Positions 35,104 to 45,000 of a stretch of DNA of 64,000 nt are shown piece after piece. Numbering within the stretch: position 1 is the first letter of the stretch; the number at the start of each line of letters is the position of its first letter. The notes under the pieces were generated by a model. The model did no database searches, had not been told where the DNA came from, and saw only the letters and a program-made list of their open reading frames with translations. Both the position numbers and the translations under genes were made by a program. Source of the DNA: Algoriphagus ornithinivorans (lineage in GTDB: Bacteria > Bacteroidota > Bacteroidia > Cytophagales > Cyclobacteriaceae); assembly GCF_900115305.1 (NCBI RefSeq), contig NZ_FOVW01000001.1, forward strand, positions 124,001 to 188,000, written 5' to 3'.

Positions 35104-37530
35104 TCAAAAAACATATTCCAAGCCCACAAAAAAGGATCTTCCTTCGGCTGGAATAATGCCCGGACCGGGATATCCCGCAGCCCTGCGGGTGAAATATCGT
35201 TCATCACTTAGGTTATTCACTGAGGTTTCGATTTTTAGCCGTTTGATTTGGTATTGAAAAGTTAAATCCATCACCTGATAGGAGGGGATGATGCCTTCCA
35301 CTGCAGAAGGAGTTCGCACAGCATTAGTTGCGTCTGTGAAATTTTGCTGTACATAATTGTATTGAAAACTCATTCTGAATTTCTCCCTGCTAAATGAAAA
35401 GCCTGGCTTAATCATAACCGGAGGAACCAACTCCAATTGATTCCCTTCCACTCCTGACTCGCCGGAGTTGATATACCTTGCCTGAATCAGGGAAATATTA
35501 GAAAATACAGAAAGCTTATACTTTTTATCATAGCCCAAAGCCTTGATCAAATTGACTTCTCCAAATGCCTCCATTCCTGCACTGTAGGCATTTGCTACAT
35601 TGGTTCGAAATCTGAAAATCCTGAAATTCTCCGGATCAGTTTTCAACACTGCACCGATTCTGTCATTGTAGCGGAGATAAAATAAGCTCACATCATAATT
35701 GAAAAGATCGGCTTTATTCCCGCGAATACCTAAATCAAAGTTGTATCCGCTTTCGTCTTGAATATTTTCATCCACCACCAAATTGGGATTGTTTACCCGG
35801 ATATCATTGAAATTGATGGATCTGTAGTTTTGGGAGAAATTCGCATAAACCTCCTGGTTGGGAATACCTTTAAAGCTGAGTCCGATTCCGCCAAATAAAA
35901 AGGATCTGTCTCTGATTCTGGACTCATTTACCTGAAAAGTGGAGTCTACCGCAAAGCCTGTTTGCGGATCCAGCACTTTGGTAGTTTGGGTATAATAACC
36001 TTCTGCCTGGGTTCGTATCATCTCATATCTAAGCCCTGGGGTGATGCTGAAATTTGGGCCAACATTGAATACGTTTTCTGCAAATAGCGCCACATTTCTT
36101 CCCGGAAATTCATAGTCGGAATCTTCCAGATCGCCAGGATTCAAAAATCTGAAATCAGCCTCTTTTCCTGCTGGTCCCAATCCCTGTTTTCTAAGAGTTA
36201 GTCCCTGATAATACCTTGCTCCGATCAGTAATGCCTGTTCTTGCTTTCCAATTTGGTAGTTGTAGATCAGTCTAGCTTCAGAACCGAAATTCTTAAAATC
36301 ATCTACAAATAAGTTTCTCTCATCATCTGTGTCCACCCGGTCTATTCTCCCCAAATTTCCCAAGGCATCTCTTCCCCCGATCAATCCGAAATTTCTCCAG
36401 TTGAATCGAAGTTTTGATGAAAGCTTATAATCTACAAGTAGGGAAAAGAGGTTCCAATTGACCTGAAACCAGTTTCTTTCCCGAATGGACTGTCTCGCAT
36501 TTTCTTCAAAAAGCGCATCTGTCAAGCCTCCAGGCTGCTGAGCCAGATAGTCCATATAGGTATATTGGCCCGTGATGCTTAAGTTTTCATTGGCTTCGAA
36601 AGTCAATGAGGTATAAGCCACTTTGGAATCAAATCCGCTATTGGGCCTCCAGCCATTTCCTCTTTTATACTGGAAAAAAGTATAGTGATTGAGCTTACCG
36701 ACTTGCCCCCCAAGGCTGGAAAAGGTATTGAAAAAACCAAATGAGCCCACAGTATTTCGTAGAGTGACTTCCGCTTTCTCCTCTGGGTTCCCTTTTTTCA
36801 TCTGGAAGTTCAGTAAACCGCCAAACTGAGTTCCATACTGCAAGGAGGCTGCTCCTCTTACCACTTCTATGCGTTCTACGCCTTCCAGTGATGGTGTATA
36901 ATAGCTTTCAGGATAGCCTAAGGCATCGGCGCTAATATCATAACCATTTTGTCTTACATTGAAGTGGGAAGTTCTATTTGGGTCCAGGCCTCTTGCTCCA
37001 ATGCCCAACTGTAATCCCGCCCCATCATTTTCGTAGATATTCAGTCCCGGTACTTTGTTATAAGTCTGCCGGCTGTTGTTAGTTGCGAGGTTAAGGGCCA
37101 GATCCTTCAGTTCTATTACCTCATTTTTCTTTCCTTCGAAAATATTACTTCCTTCAATAGCATTGAGCCTTCTAACACCAAAGGTATTGACGCGCTCATC
37201 TTGAATAGTCACATTTTCCAGTTCCTGGCTCAGTTCTTTCAGTTGAAAATCTTTTTTCAAAATTGGTTGATCGGCCCTTACTTCTATTTCTTCCTGAATG
37301 GTACCAAAGCCCGTGAAAAAGACGACAATCTTATAATTTCCTGCCGGAACCCCAACCATTTCATAATTTCCCCTAGCATTTGTAATCGCTTGATAGTTGG
37401 TCTCTTTGAGATAAACCAAAGCTCCGGGCATCCCTTCTTTGCCACTTTTTACCGATCCTCTGATGATTACCTGGCTTATGGCGAGGTGACAGGTTAGGAT
37501 AAGAACTAAACTTAGGATGACTTTTTTCAT
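35104..37530 (-). CDS. TonB-dependent outer-membrane receptor (FecA-like)
   Basis: 808 aa. Signal peptide MKKVILSLVLILTCHLAIS, then a carboxypeptidase-regulatory-like beta domain (~20-100, GSVKSGKEGMPGALVYLKETNYQAITNARGNYEM), a plug (~135-245, GLNIYENDGAGLQLGIGARGLDPNRTSHFNVRQNGYDI, VERIEVVRGAASLQYGTQFGG) and a 22-stranded barrel ending in SFFVGLEYVF. The plug most resembles FecA-type receptors for ferric siderophores or citrate. It is the last gene of a four-gene operon, and its ATG overlaps the stop of the HTTM gene by four bases (ATGA). It most likely brings a metal chelate into the periplasm using TonB. Confidence 0.92.
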   Translation of the reverse strand: MKKVILSLVLILTCHLAISQVIIRGSVKSGKEGMPGALVYLKETNYQAITNARGNYEMVGVPAGNYKIVVFFTGFGTIQEEIEVRADQPILKKDFQLKELSQELENVTIQDERVNTFGVRRLNAIEGSNIFEGKKNEVIELKDLALNLATNNSRQTYNKVPGLNIYENDGAGLQLGIGARGLDPNRTSHFNVRQNGYDISADALGYPESYYTPSLEGVERIEVVRGAASLQYGTQFGGLLNFQMKKGNPEEKAEVTLRNTVGSFGFFNTFSSLGGQVGKLNHYTFFQYKRGNGWRPNSGFDSKVAYTSLTFEANENLSITGQYTYMDYLAQQPGGLTDALFEENARQSIRERNWFQVNWNLFSLLVDYKLSSKLRFNWRNFGLIGGRDALGNLGRIDRVDTDDERNLFVDDFKNFGSEARLIYNYQIGKQEQALLIGARYYQGLTLRKQGLGPAGKEADFRFLNPGDLEDSDYEFPGRNVALFAENVFNVGPNFSITPGLRYEMIRTQAEGYYTQTTKVLDPQTGFAVDSTFQVNESRIRDRSFLFGGIGLSFKGIPNQEVYANFSQNYRSINFNDIRVNNPNLVVDENIQDESGYNFDLGIRGNKADLFNYDVSLFYLRYNDRIGAVLKTDPENFRIFRFRTNVANAYSAGMEAFGEVNLIKALGYDKKYKLSVFSNISLIQARYINSGESGVEGNQLELVPPVMIKPGFSFSREKFRMSFQYNYVQQNFTDATNAVRTPSAVEGIIPSYQVMDLTFQYQIKRLKIETSVNNLSDERYFTRRAAGYPGPGIIPAEGRSFFVGLEYVF

Positions 37531-38864
37531 TGATTTGAAAGTGGTAAAATCCAGTTTTTGGGAGCGAAACTATCTTTGATCTGGGTCAGGTCCTGATTAG
37601 GGTCCAAAAACAGCTGACTGCCTCTGCCATTCAGGGAGACATACACCTCAGCTCTAATTTCAGGTTTGGATATTCCTTGCTTTTTCAGGCTGTCCTCCAG
37701 AAAGTGAGTAAACTGAAGAATCATATCCGGTTGGGTGGACATCTGTTTTTCTTGCATGGGACTTAAATAGTCCTTTGGGTAGAGTTCCCAGCTTCTTCCT
37801 GTATCTGGATCTGTCACATGGAAGATAGCATAGCCGGCTTTTTCCATCAACATGACCCTCCAGGAAAATCTATAACCTTGCTCAGTCCAAAAAAGATTTC
37901 CGGGATAGAGCAAATATCTGAAAGGGAAAAGAATCTGAAAGCTGAAAAACAGAAAGAATAAACCTGTCAATAAGCTCAAATTCTGAGGCTTATATAGTAT
38001 TTGCTCCTGTTTAGTAACTTTTTCTTTCTTGAAGAAAGCTTGAATTTTTTCATGCGTATCAGCGCTAAAAAATACAGTAGTTAAGCCTATCATAATGAAA
38101 GGAAACATGCCGATCGGGAAGAGAATCCAGGTGGTAATGTGAAAGACAATCACAGCCAAAAAAGCCAGGCTTCTGTATTTTTTCGAGAATAAAAAGAAAG
38201 GGATGCTTAAATCATAAATGGCACCAAACCAGCTAAAGAGGTATGCAACCCAGAGCTCATCTAAGAAAGGCCCAATCAATGGGAGGGAAGTATGAGGCGC
38301 TAACCATATTTTCAATGGAAGCGCTTCCATGAGCCATTCATGATTGAGCTTGGCTACACCTGCATAGAAATAAACAATCGCCAAGAGAAGCTTGACACTG
38401 AATATGAATCCATAGGGAACATGCGTGGCCAAATTGTTTTTATTTCTCAGAGAGTCGATGGAGAAACTTTTATGAGCAGGCAAAAAAATCATCACAAAAG
38501 CCAATAAGCTGACAAAATAATAGTGATTCAAATAATTGGTCAGGTCAATCAGCTCCACATAAGTGAAGGACAGAAAGAAAATCACAGCGGAGATTCTATA
38601 AAACAAACCTAGCATGATGCCGATGCTGGATAGAATCATCAGTGCAAAAAGTACATACATCCAAGCAGGGCCCGGATAGCTTACCCACTCGAAACCAAAA
38701 TAGGAAAAATGGAAAATCGGCTCATTGTATTGGGTTTCTATCCATCCATAGAATACAAATCGAAGGGTACTCCAAAGCATTAAAAAGCCAAAAAGCACCC
38801 TTAAATTACTTAAGGGTGCAATGCTGCTTGGTTTGTTTAGAAATGCCAGGAATCTGTTGAGCAC
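37527..38864 (-). CDS. HTTM domain membrane protein (vitamin K-dependent gamma-carboxylase-like)
   Basis: 445 aa with about eight to ten membrane segments. The HTTM domain is clear in the first ~300 residues: LRVLFGFLMLWSTLRF, YVELIDLTNYLNHYYFVSLLAFVMIFLPAHKSFS and KLLLAIVYFYAGVAKLNHEWLMEALPLK. Human gamma-glutamyl carboxylase shares this domain, but bacterial members are not shown to carboxylate. The C-terminal soluble part (~330-445) keeps YRFSWRVMLMEKAGY and GRSWELYPKDYL. The start is GTG directly after the TAA of the imelysin gene with no gap. The conserved place between imelysin and TonB receptor suggests a role in metal uptake at the inner membrane. Confidence 0.87.
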   Translation of the reverse strand: MLNRFLAFLNKPSSIAPLSNLRVLFGFLMLWSTLRFVFYGWIETQYNEPIFHFSYFGFEWVSYPGPAWMYVLFALMILSSIGIMLGLFYRISAVIFFLSFTYVELIDLTNYLNHYYFVSLLAFVMIFLPAHKSFSIDSLRNKNNLATHVPYGFIFSVKLLLAIVYFYAGVAKLNHEWLMEALPLKIWLAPHTSLPLIGPFLDELWVAYLFSWFGAIYDLSIPFFLFSKKYRSLAFLAVIVFHITTWILFPIGMFPFIMIGLTTVFFSADTHEKIQAFFKKEKVTKQEQILYKPQNLSLLTGLFFLFFSFQILFPFRYLLYPGNLFWTEQGYRFSWRVMLMEKAGYAIFHVTDPDTGRSWELYPKDYLSPMQEKQMSTQPDMILQFTHFLEDSLKKQGISKPEIRAEVYVSLNGRGSQLFLDPNQDLTQIKDSFAPKNWILPLSNQ

Positions 38865-39998
38865 TTAATCTCCGTCGTTATCTTGATAGGAAATGAGAAT
38901 ACCTAAGGCGGAAGCCAAATCAACTTTGACAAGCACAACTGTTTTTTGAAGTTCCAAATAAGCCTCATTTGCAATGGTAGCTTGAGCTTCAATGGATCTA
39001 CTGTATGGGTCAGAAATTTGATTCAGTTTGCTCAAGCTGTTCTGAAACTGTTGCTCCAAAGCGCTTGACAAGCTTCCTCCATTATACTGAGCATTCAGTT
39101 GATTGAGATATGCCAAAAGGCTTTGGGAGTTAGCTCCTTCTGAGGTTCTGGATCCTTTGAATACATCTATATAACCCTGAACATTGGATCTTGCCAAAAG
39201 CATACTATTTCCACTGTAATAAGCTTCTGAATTTTTAGGAATTAAAATTCCTTGAGATCTTTTTCCCAAAGGAATTCCCACCTTTGCATCTCTTGTAAAT
39301 ACCTCCAAAGACTGGGAAAGTGAGTTGATCAATTGGCCTAAAGATGAACCTACGTCAGTTCCTGTACGCTCCACAAAAGTAGAACGGTAATTTCCTTCTC
39401 CTGAATTCCAAGCCACGGATACTCTAGAAACCAAGGTTTGCATATCCTCAATGCTTGCTTTCAAATACTCTTTTCGAGTGGAGGCATTTGCATTGGTTGT
39501 GAAATCAGCAATGATATTTGCATCTGATTTATTATCTCCATAAAGCAAATAATCGATCGCAGGGAATCCCTTTTTGTTGTTATTGCTTAGAGATTGCAAT
39601 TGGATATTACCTGTAGCGATGGCATTGTCTATTGCAAAATTATCTGTTGGGAAAGTGTTGACCTGTGCGCGTAGGGTCTGATCAAAAGCAGGCCCGAAGT
39701 CAAAGAATTCAACTTTTTGCCAGGCTACATAAGCTTTTATAAAGGCAGATCTAGCATTTCCCAAGGTAGCAGGGCTAGGATCATTCAAAAATGCCGTAAT
39801 ACTGGAATTCATGCCAGTCACCTCAGTATTCAATTGAGTATAACCTGGTATAATAACTTGGTCTGCCAAGTTTTCCAGAAGAGGTTTTCTGTCAATTTGA
39901 ACCTTTGTTTCTTCAGTTGAGTCAACGCAAGAAAACAGCATGACCAAAAGGCCTGCTGTTATCATTGAAAGTACTTTAATATTGATTTTAAAGGACAT
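38865..39998 (-). CDS. imelysin-like (peptidase M75 family) lipoprotein
   Basis: 377 aa. Lipoprotein signal ending VMLFSC (Cys24). Imelysin-fold proteins are periplasmic or surface iron-regulated proteins (IrpA, EfeO relatives). The fold is supported by SAFIKAYVAWQKVEFFDFGPAF (~84-105) and KGFPAIDYLLYGD (143-155). The metal motif GxHxxE of classical imelysins reads GFPAID here (144-149), so His and Glu are both lost and metal binding there is doubtful. It overlaps the DUF4856 gene by 11 bases and is followed without gap by HTTM. It may bind a metal complex for the TonB receptor. Confidence 0.88.
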   Translation of the reverse strand: MSFKINIKVLSMITAGLLVMLFSCVDSTEETKVQIDRKPLLENLADQVIIPGYTQLNTEVTGMNSSITAFLNDPSPATLGNARSAFIKAYVAWQKVEFFDFGPAFDQTLRAQVNTFPTDNFAIDNAIATGNIQLQSLSNNNKKGFPAIDYLLYGDNKSDANIIADFTTNANASTRKEYLKASIEDMQTLVSRVSVAWNSGEGNYRSTFVERTGTDVGSSLGQLINSLSQSLEVFTRDAKVGIPLGKRSQGILIPKNSEAYYSGNSMLLARSNVQGYIDVFKGSRTSEGANSQSLLAYLNQLNAQYNGGSLSSALEQQFQNSLSKLNQISDPYSRSIEAQATIANEAYLELQKTVVLVKVDLASALGILISYQDNDGD

Positions 39999-41127
39999 CT
40001 TTGATTGGGTTTAGTTCAGGATAAGCATTGCTTAATCTTTCTTTTGCTCTATTTAGACCATCCATAGTTACTTTCCAGAAGTTGCCTCCCTCACCAAAAT
40101 CTTTGGTAAGGATGTCATTGATTTCCTGGTTAGTCAATTTCTTCATTGGGCTGTATTGGATAGCCTTCACAAAACCATAAGTTTCAGAAAGTAGGTGAAG
40201 CATGTTTCCGATATCGCCAGTGCTTAGGGAATTCATGGTTCTGTTGATATAGTGAACTGTAGTAGCTGCAGTTACCAATTCATGTAGTTCGATAATTCTT
40301 TGCTTTTGAGTGTCTCTCAAAGCGTAGTCTTTCGCAACAATTGCTGCACGACCGGTGATATAAGCTTGCATTAAAGGTTCATTCACATTCAAAGCCGCGT
40401 CTCTTCCATTGGTGTACTTGGCCCAAAATATATTTTCGCTATCCTGCAGTACAGGATCTCCTGATGGGAAATCTCTCGGAACACCCCAGTATCCAAATGC
40501 TTCATCCCAATGATGCTCCATGGCAGTGTAGTTTTTACCTTCTTCTAAAAGGGTATTCTCTATATCGTTGCCAATCTTGGATTCAGAAAGGTAAACGTTC
40601 ATGATTTGGTCATAGAAAACCGCGCCCATCACTCCTTTTTCAAATATCTCCTTGAATTCCCAGCCTTTTTCATTCACCAAGATGAAATTTCCGGAATTGC
40701 CTCTTTCGATCAAACCTGCTACTCCGTCTGAAGCTGTAGTTCTATTTTGAGCCATTTTGGCACTTGTAGAAGCAGCCTCACTCAATACAGACTTGATGAA
40801 ATTAACCTCAGCAGGGTTGGTTTTATCTTCGAGTTTTTTGCTTGAGGCATTCAGTTCACTGCTTTCAAAAGGGCTGTTTGTATTTGAATACATGTTCAAC
40901 AGCTTCGTAAGCGAGATTTCAGAACCATCATTAGCAGAAGAGATGTAGTTCTTGATTTCAGTAGTCATGTTCAAACGATCAGTTTGACCTTGATAACTCA
41001 CTGTAGAAGAGCCGTTGCGCTCAAAGTTGTATGTATTAGGGATGAGGACACTTGGCTCTTCATTCGTGCTTTCACAGGCGAAAAATGGAGCCAAAAGGGA
41101 AACAAATAGTAATTTTTTGAATTTCAT
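39988..41127 (-). CDS. DUF4856 lipoprotein
   Basis: 379 aa. Lipoprotein signal MKFKKLLFVSLLAPFFAC (Cys18), then the DUF4856 domain: VLIPNTYNFERNGSSTVSYQGQTDRLNM, the helix-rich middle KNYTAMEHHWDEAFGYWGVPRDFP and GRAAIVAKDYALRDTQKQRIIELHE. His/Glu-rich stretches (MEHHWDEAFGY) could hold a metal, as in the related imelysin fold. It is the first gene of the operon, with its own promoter. The family nearly always lies beside imelysin genes in Bacteroidota. Function unknown; metal or heme binding in the periplasm is a reasonable inference. Confidence 0.85.
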   Translation of the reverse strand: MKFKKLLFVSLLAPFFACESTNEEPSVLIPNTYNFERNGSSTVSYQGQTDRLNMTTEIKNYISSANDGSEISLTKLLNMYSNTNSPFESSELNASSKKLEDKTNPAEVNFIKSVLSEAASTSAKMAQNRTTASDGVAGLIERGNSGNFILVNEKGWEFKEIFEKGVMGAVFYDQIMNVYLSESKIGNDIENTLLEEGKNYTAMEHHWDEAFGYWGVPRDFPSGDPVLQDSENIFWAKYTNGRDAALNVNEPLMQAYITGRAAIVAKDYALRDTQKQRIIELHELVTAATTVHYINRTMNSLSTGDIGNMLHLLSETYGFVKAIQYSPMKKLTNQEINDILTKDFGEGGNFWKVTMDGLNRAKERLSNAYPELNPIKDVL

Positions 41128-41175
41128 ACTAGTTGGTGATGCTACCTTTTATTTAGACTGATTTTAATTACCCGA

Positions 41176-41206
41176 CAAAAGTAGGGGCTCGGGTTAAAAA
41201 ATCAAA
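41176..41206 (-). promoter_or_regulatory. promoter of the DUF4856-imelysin-HTTM-TonB operon
   Basis: On the minus strand TTTG (41206-41203), exactly 19 bases, then TACTTTTG (41183-41176). The transcript would start ~40 bases before the DUF4856 ATG. In this leader lies TTATTTAGACTGATTTTAAT, a weak dyad that could be a metal-repressor site. Confidence 0.65.
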
Positions 41207-41320
41207 GGTTAATTAGATTAATTTTAAATAAGAATAAGATAGGTAAAAAAACAAGAGGGTTGAGTCACTCAAAACTAGTTGAGCTCTAATAAATTAAAGG
41301 CAATTAAAAGTGTTTTTGGT

Positions 41321-42046
41321 CTATTTAAATTTTATTCCCGTAACGCTTTCACAAAGGCCTAACAACCGCTCTTGATAAATGGGATCATTTACAGCCTCAT
41401 GAAAAGGTTTTATTCGTTTATGAAAAAAATAATGACCCGAAGTCATTGCTTCTTTTTCCTGACACTCGGCCAACCAAACCTGGGTTTCCATTCCTTTTTG
41501 AAGGTCGTCAGTAGCATTTTTACCGCCCATTTTGGTAGGAACCCAGCCGGGATCGACAGAATTAGAAAGTGTATTTGGATAGCGCTTTGCCAAAGCAGCA
41601 GCCAAAGTGCTCACCATTAGCTTAGTGTCAGAGTAATTGATAGAAGGTAAATCCTCTTTTCTGTAAATTGGTCTGCCGCCAAGATGCATTCCTGAACTGA
41701 GATAGATGAGCCTTTTGGGGAGTTCCATAAGTGCTGTTAAAGAATAAGGAGCTAAAACATTCACCTGAAAAAGTGTTGCCGAATCGGCAGAATAAACTCC
41801 GGCGTTATGAATGATTGCATCCATTTTTCCATGTGCATTGACCTGGTCAGCAAGATTTTTTACTTCCTCCATCTTTGATAAATCACCAACCAGAATATCA
41901 GCTGCCTCTGTAATTTGTCCGGCAAGAACTTCTTTCTTCTCGGTATTTCTAGCATGAAGGAAGACTGAATGCCCTAATTGAATTAATTTTTCAGCGGCTA
42001 GTTTACCCAAGCCATCGGATGATCCTGTTATAAATATCTTAGCCAT
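41321..42046 (-). CDS. short-chain dehydrogenase/reductase
   Basis: 241 aa. Rossmann-fold NAD(P) enzyme: TGSSDGLG (7-14) binds the cofactor, NAG appears as HNAGVYS (~85-91), catalytic Ser is in YLSSGMH (~115-121) and the YxxxK pair is YSDTK (~138-142). PGWVPTKMGG is the usual loop after the active site. The closest general type is the WWOX/retinol-dehydrogenase-like SDR. It lies 9 bases after the stop of the 1047-aa heme lipoprotein on the same strand, so the two are probably co-transcribed. Substrate unknown. Confidence 0.88.
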   Translation of the reverse strand: MAKIFITGSSDGLGKLAAEKLIQLGHSVFLHARNTEKKEVLAGQITEAADILVGDLSKMEEVKNLADQVNAHGKMDAIIHNAGVYSADSATLFQVNVLAPYSLTALMELPKRLIYLSSGMHLGGRPIYRKEDLPSINYSDTKLMVSTLAAALAKRYPNTLSNSVDPGWVPTKMGGKNATDDLQKGMETQVWLAECQEKEAMTSGHYFFHKRIKPFHEAVNDPIYQERLLGLCESVTGIKFK

Positions 42047-42055
42047 TTCGTTTCC

Positions 42056-45000
42056 TTATTTCTCTATGGGATGCATTCGCAGTAATTCTTCTGCATTCCA
42101 GAACCCTTTCTTATCCTGAACCTCCTGCCTCACTTTCTTTACCAACTCAGGGGAAATAGGGGAAGCTTGATTTCCGAAAGAATTTCTCACATAAGTTAAT
42201 ACGGCAGCAACCTCTGTGTCATCCAACATTCCCTCATAAGGTGTCATAGGAACCTGTCCGGGGTATTGTCTTCCCGCCACCTCGATAGGGCCCATAATTC
42301 CCTTCAACACGATTTTGATTAGACGCTCCTCATTTCCAGTAACCCAAGGAGTTCCCTTGAGTGGAGGAAACTGTGAGGCAGTCAAACCATTGCCATCCAA
42401 TTGATGACAAGTAGCACAAAATCCTTCTCTCGCATAGATTTCCTTTCCCAAGACAAATAATTCCCGATCTGAACCTGTCAGAGAGGACTTGATGTCTTCT
42501 TCTTTCTTTTGAGCTACCGAGAGTCCATTGATATGAGCCACGGCAGTTTCCAAAGTTCTCGGTATCCAGGTATTATCCTTGGGTTGATTTTCTGCCTCAG
42601 CTAAAATCGGCAAGCCTTTCTCCCTCGGTAACCAAGAAGCCGCAGCTATTGCTTCCATTCGCACCCTGCCATGAGGGTCTTTGACAGCCTGCATCAATAA
42701 TTCAGCTTGATTTTCCACCTGATGCCCAGTATACCGAAGCACCCTTGTGGCAGCAGCTCTTACTTTATGATCTTCAGACTTTAATAAATCATTTAATAAG
42801 GACTGATTCACCTGATTGATTCCCCAAGTTACCCACAGCGCTTCCAATCTATGATGCTCATAATTTGGATCATTTTTATCCAAATTTTTGACCCATTCAG
42901 CAACAGCCTCACTGACTTGCTTTAGATCCCTCCCTCTCAACTCTCTACGGGTTCTGTAGCGGGTTCTGTATTCGGGCAATTTTAAATTTTCCAAAAGTTC
43001 AGGAATTTCTGCTCCGTCTATTTTTGCGGGAGTTACCAAGGGTCTGGAAGGGTAGGTGACCCGATAAATTCTACCATGAACATGGTCTCTGAGTGGGTCA
43101 CGGGCATTGTGCTGCATATGTCCAATCAGGATATTATGCCAATCCACAATGTATAGGGATCCATCCGGCGCAAATTCCAGATCGACTGGCCTGAAATTTC
43201 TATCTGTGGAACTGACCAGATCCTGTCGATATTCGGCATGGAAACCCACCGAATCCTCTACAATTTGATGCTGCTTGGTTCCCAAAAACCCTATGGTATT
43301 ATTTAGTAAAATATCTCCCTGAACTTCATCCGGAAAATGCCTGCTGGAAACAAATTCCAGACCTGAAGTAGGTCTTACCATTTGCTCCTGCTCAATCAGG
43401 TTTGGTCCTTTGAAGTTATTGTTGCCATAGCGGGGAAGCGTAGACCCCGGAAGCATCCAGTTAAGATTGGGGCCCGAAGTTTCGAGATAAAAATTTTGTC
43501 CCCAATCATCAAAGGCAATACCCCACGGATTGGGAATGGGTACTTGATTGACTCTTTCAAGTTTATGTCTTTTGGGTTCATAGCGATAAAAACCCCCATT
43601 GGTAGCTCTTACAGGCCCATAAGAAGTTTCCACATTGGTGTGCAGAAATACGCCTTCGGCCATGTAAATAGCTCCTGATTCATCAGTGGTGTAGGCTGAT
43701 ATCGCGTGATGGGTATCATGATCATCAAATCCTGAAAGTAGAATGGTCTTTTTATCAGCTTTATCATCCCCATTTGTGTCTTGCAATAAAACCAAATTGG
43801 GAAGCTGAGACACATAGACCCCTTCTGCAGCCAATTCAAACCCCACAGGTAAGTGTAGATCTTCAGCGAAGACGGTTTGTTTATCAGCTTTACCATCTCC
43901 GTCAGTGTCTTCCAAAATGATAAGCTTATCCTTTGGCTTGGGATCGCCTGGTTTGTAGTGGGGATAACTTGGCATCGTGGCTACCCAAAGTCTGCCTTTA
44001 TTGTCAAATGAAATTTGGACAGGGTTAGCTAAGTCCGGAAAATCCTCTTCAGAAGCAAATAATTCGATTTTATATCCTTTAGCGACTTTTAAACTTTTAA
44101 GCGCTTCTTCACCATATTTATACTCCAAACTCCCATTTGCCTGAGGATTGTAATTGGTTTCCACCTCGGGAAGAGAACGGGTTCTTGCATCTGCTGCTGC
44201 CAGATCGTATTTCTTTCCTGAATTGGCATCCCAAATTGCGGAGTCGCGATTAGCAGTCATTTGCCTGATTTTCTCCAGTTCATAAGGATAATTATCCGGG
44301 CCAAAAGGGTCATAGCGACGTCCGAATACGTGAACCCCATTGGGTATTTTATAGTCATTGTGCCATAACCAGTTTTTCTCCATGACAGCTGCATGAATTT
44401 CAGCGAGATGTTGTTCAGCCTTTCTTTTTTCTTTTCCGAAAAGTTCATCTGCCAAAAAAGTAGAAAAAAGCTTGTAGCCATCCTCATTGAGCTGTGATCC
44501 GTCTATCGTTAAATCCTCCTTCTCAGAATTATACCATTTTTGGCTGGCAGTAAAAGCGTCCACAAAAACGATTTCATGTTTTTTGGCCACTTCCTCCATA
44601 CCTCGGACATATGCTTCAATTAGTTCATTTTGGGATTTTCCGTCTGGGACATCTAGGTGATCGCTGAGATCTTCGATAGCTATGGGAGACACAAGGGCCA
44701 GTTGAGGGGCAGCCTTCCCATTGTACTGTTGAGCTTTGGAGTGGGTTATCCATGCCTCTAATTCTTCTTTGAAAAGTGGGAGTTTTTCCAAGCCCTGAAA
44801 GGACTCATTGAATCCAAAGAATCCAACTACAATATCTGTTTGAAGCCTAGTCAACCATTGATCTGGCTTTTCTAAAAATCCCTCGCTGTTGGAATAGGTG
44901 GCATACTCATCCTGAAAAACCTCTGCACTGGGGAAAGCCCAAGGATCATTAGTTCCAGATCTTGGTCTAAAGCCGGGAGTATCCCCTGGATCGCAAAGAT

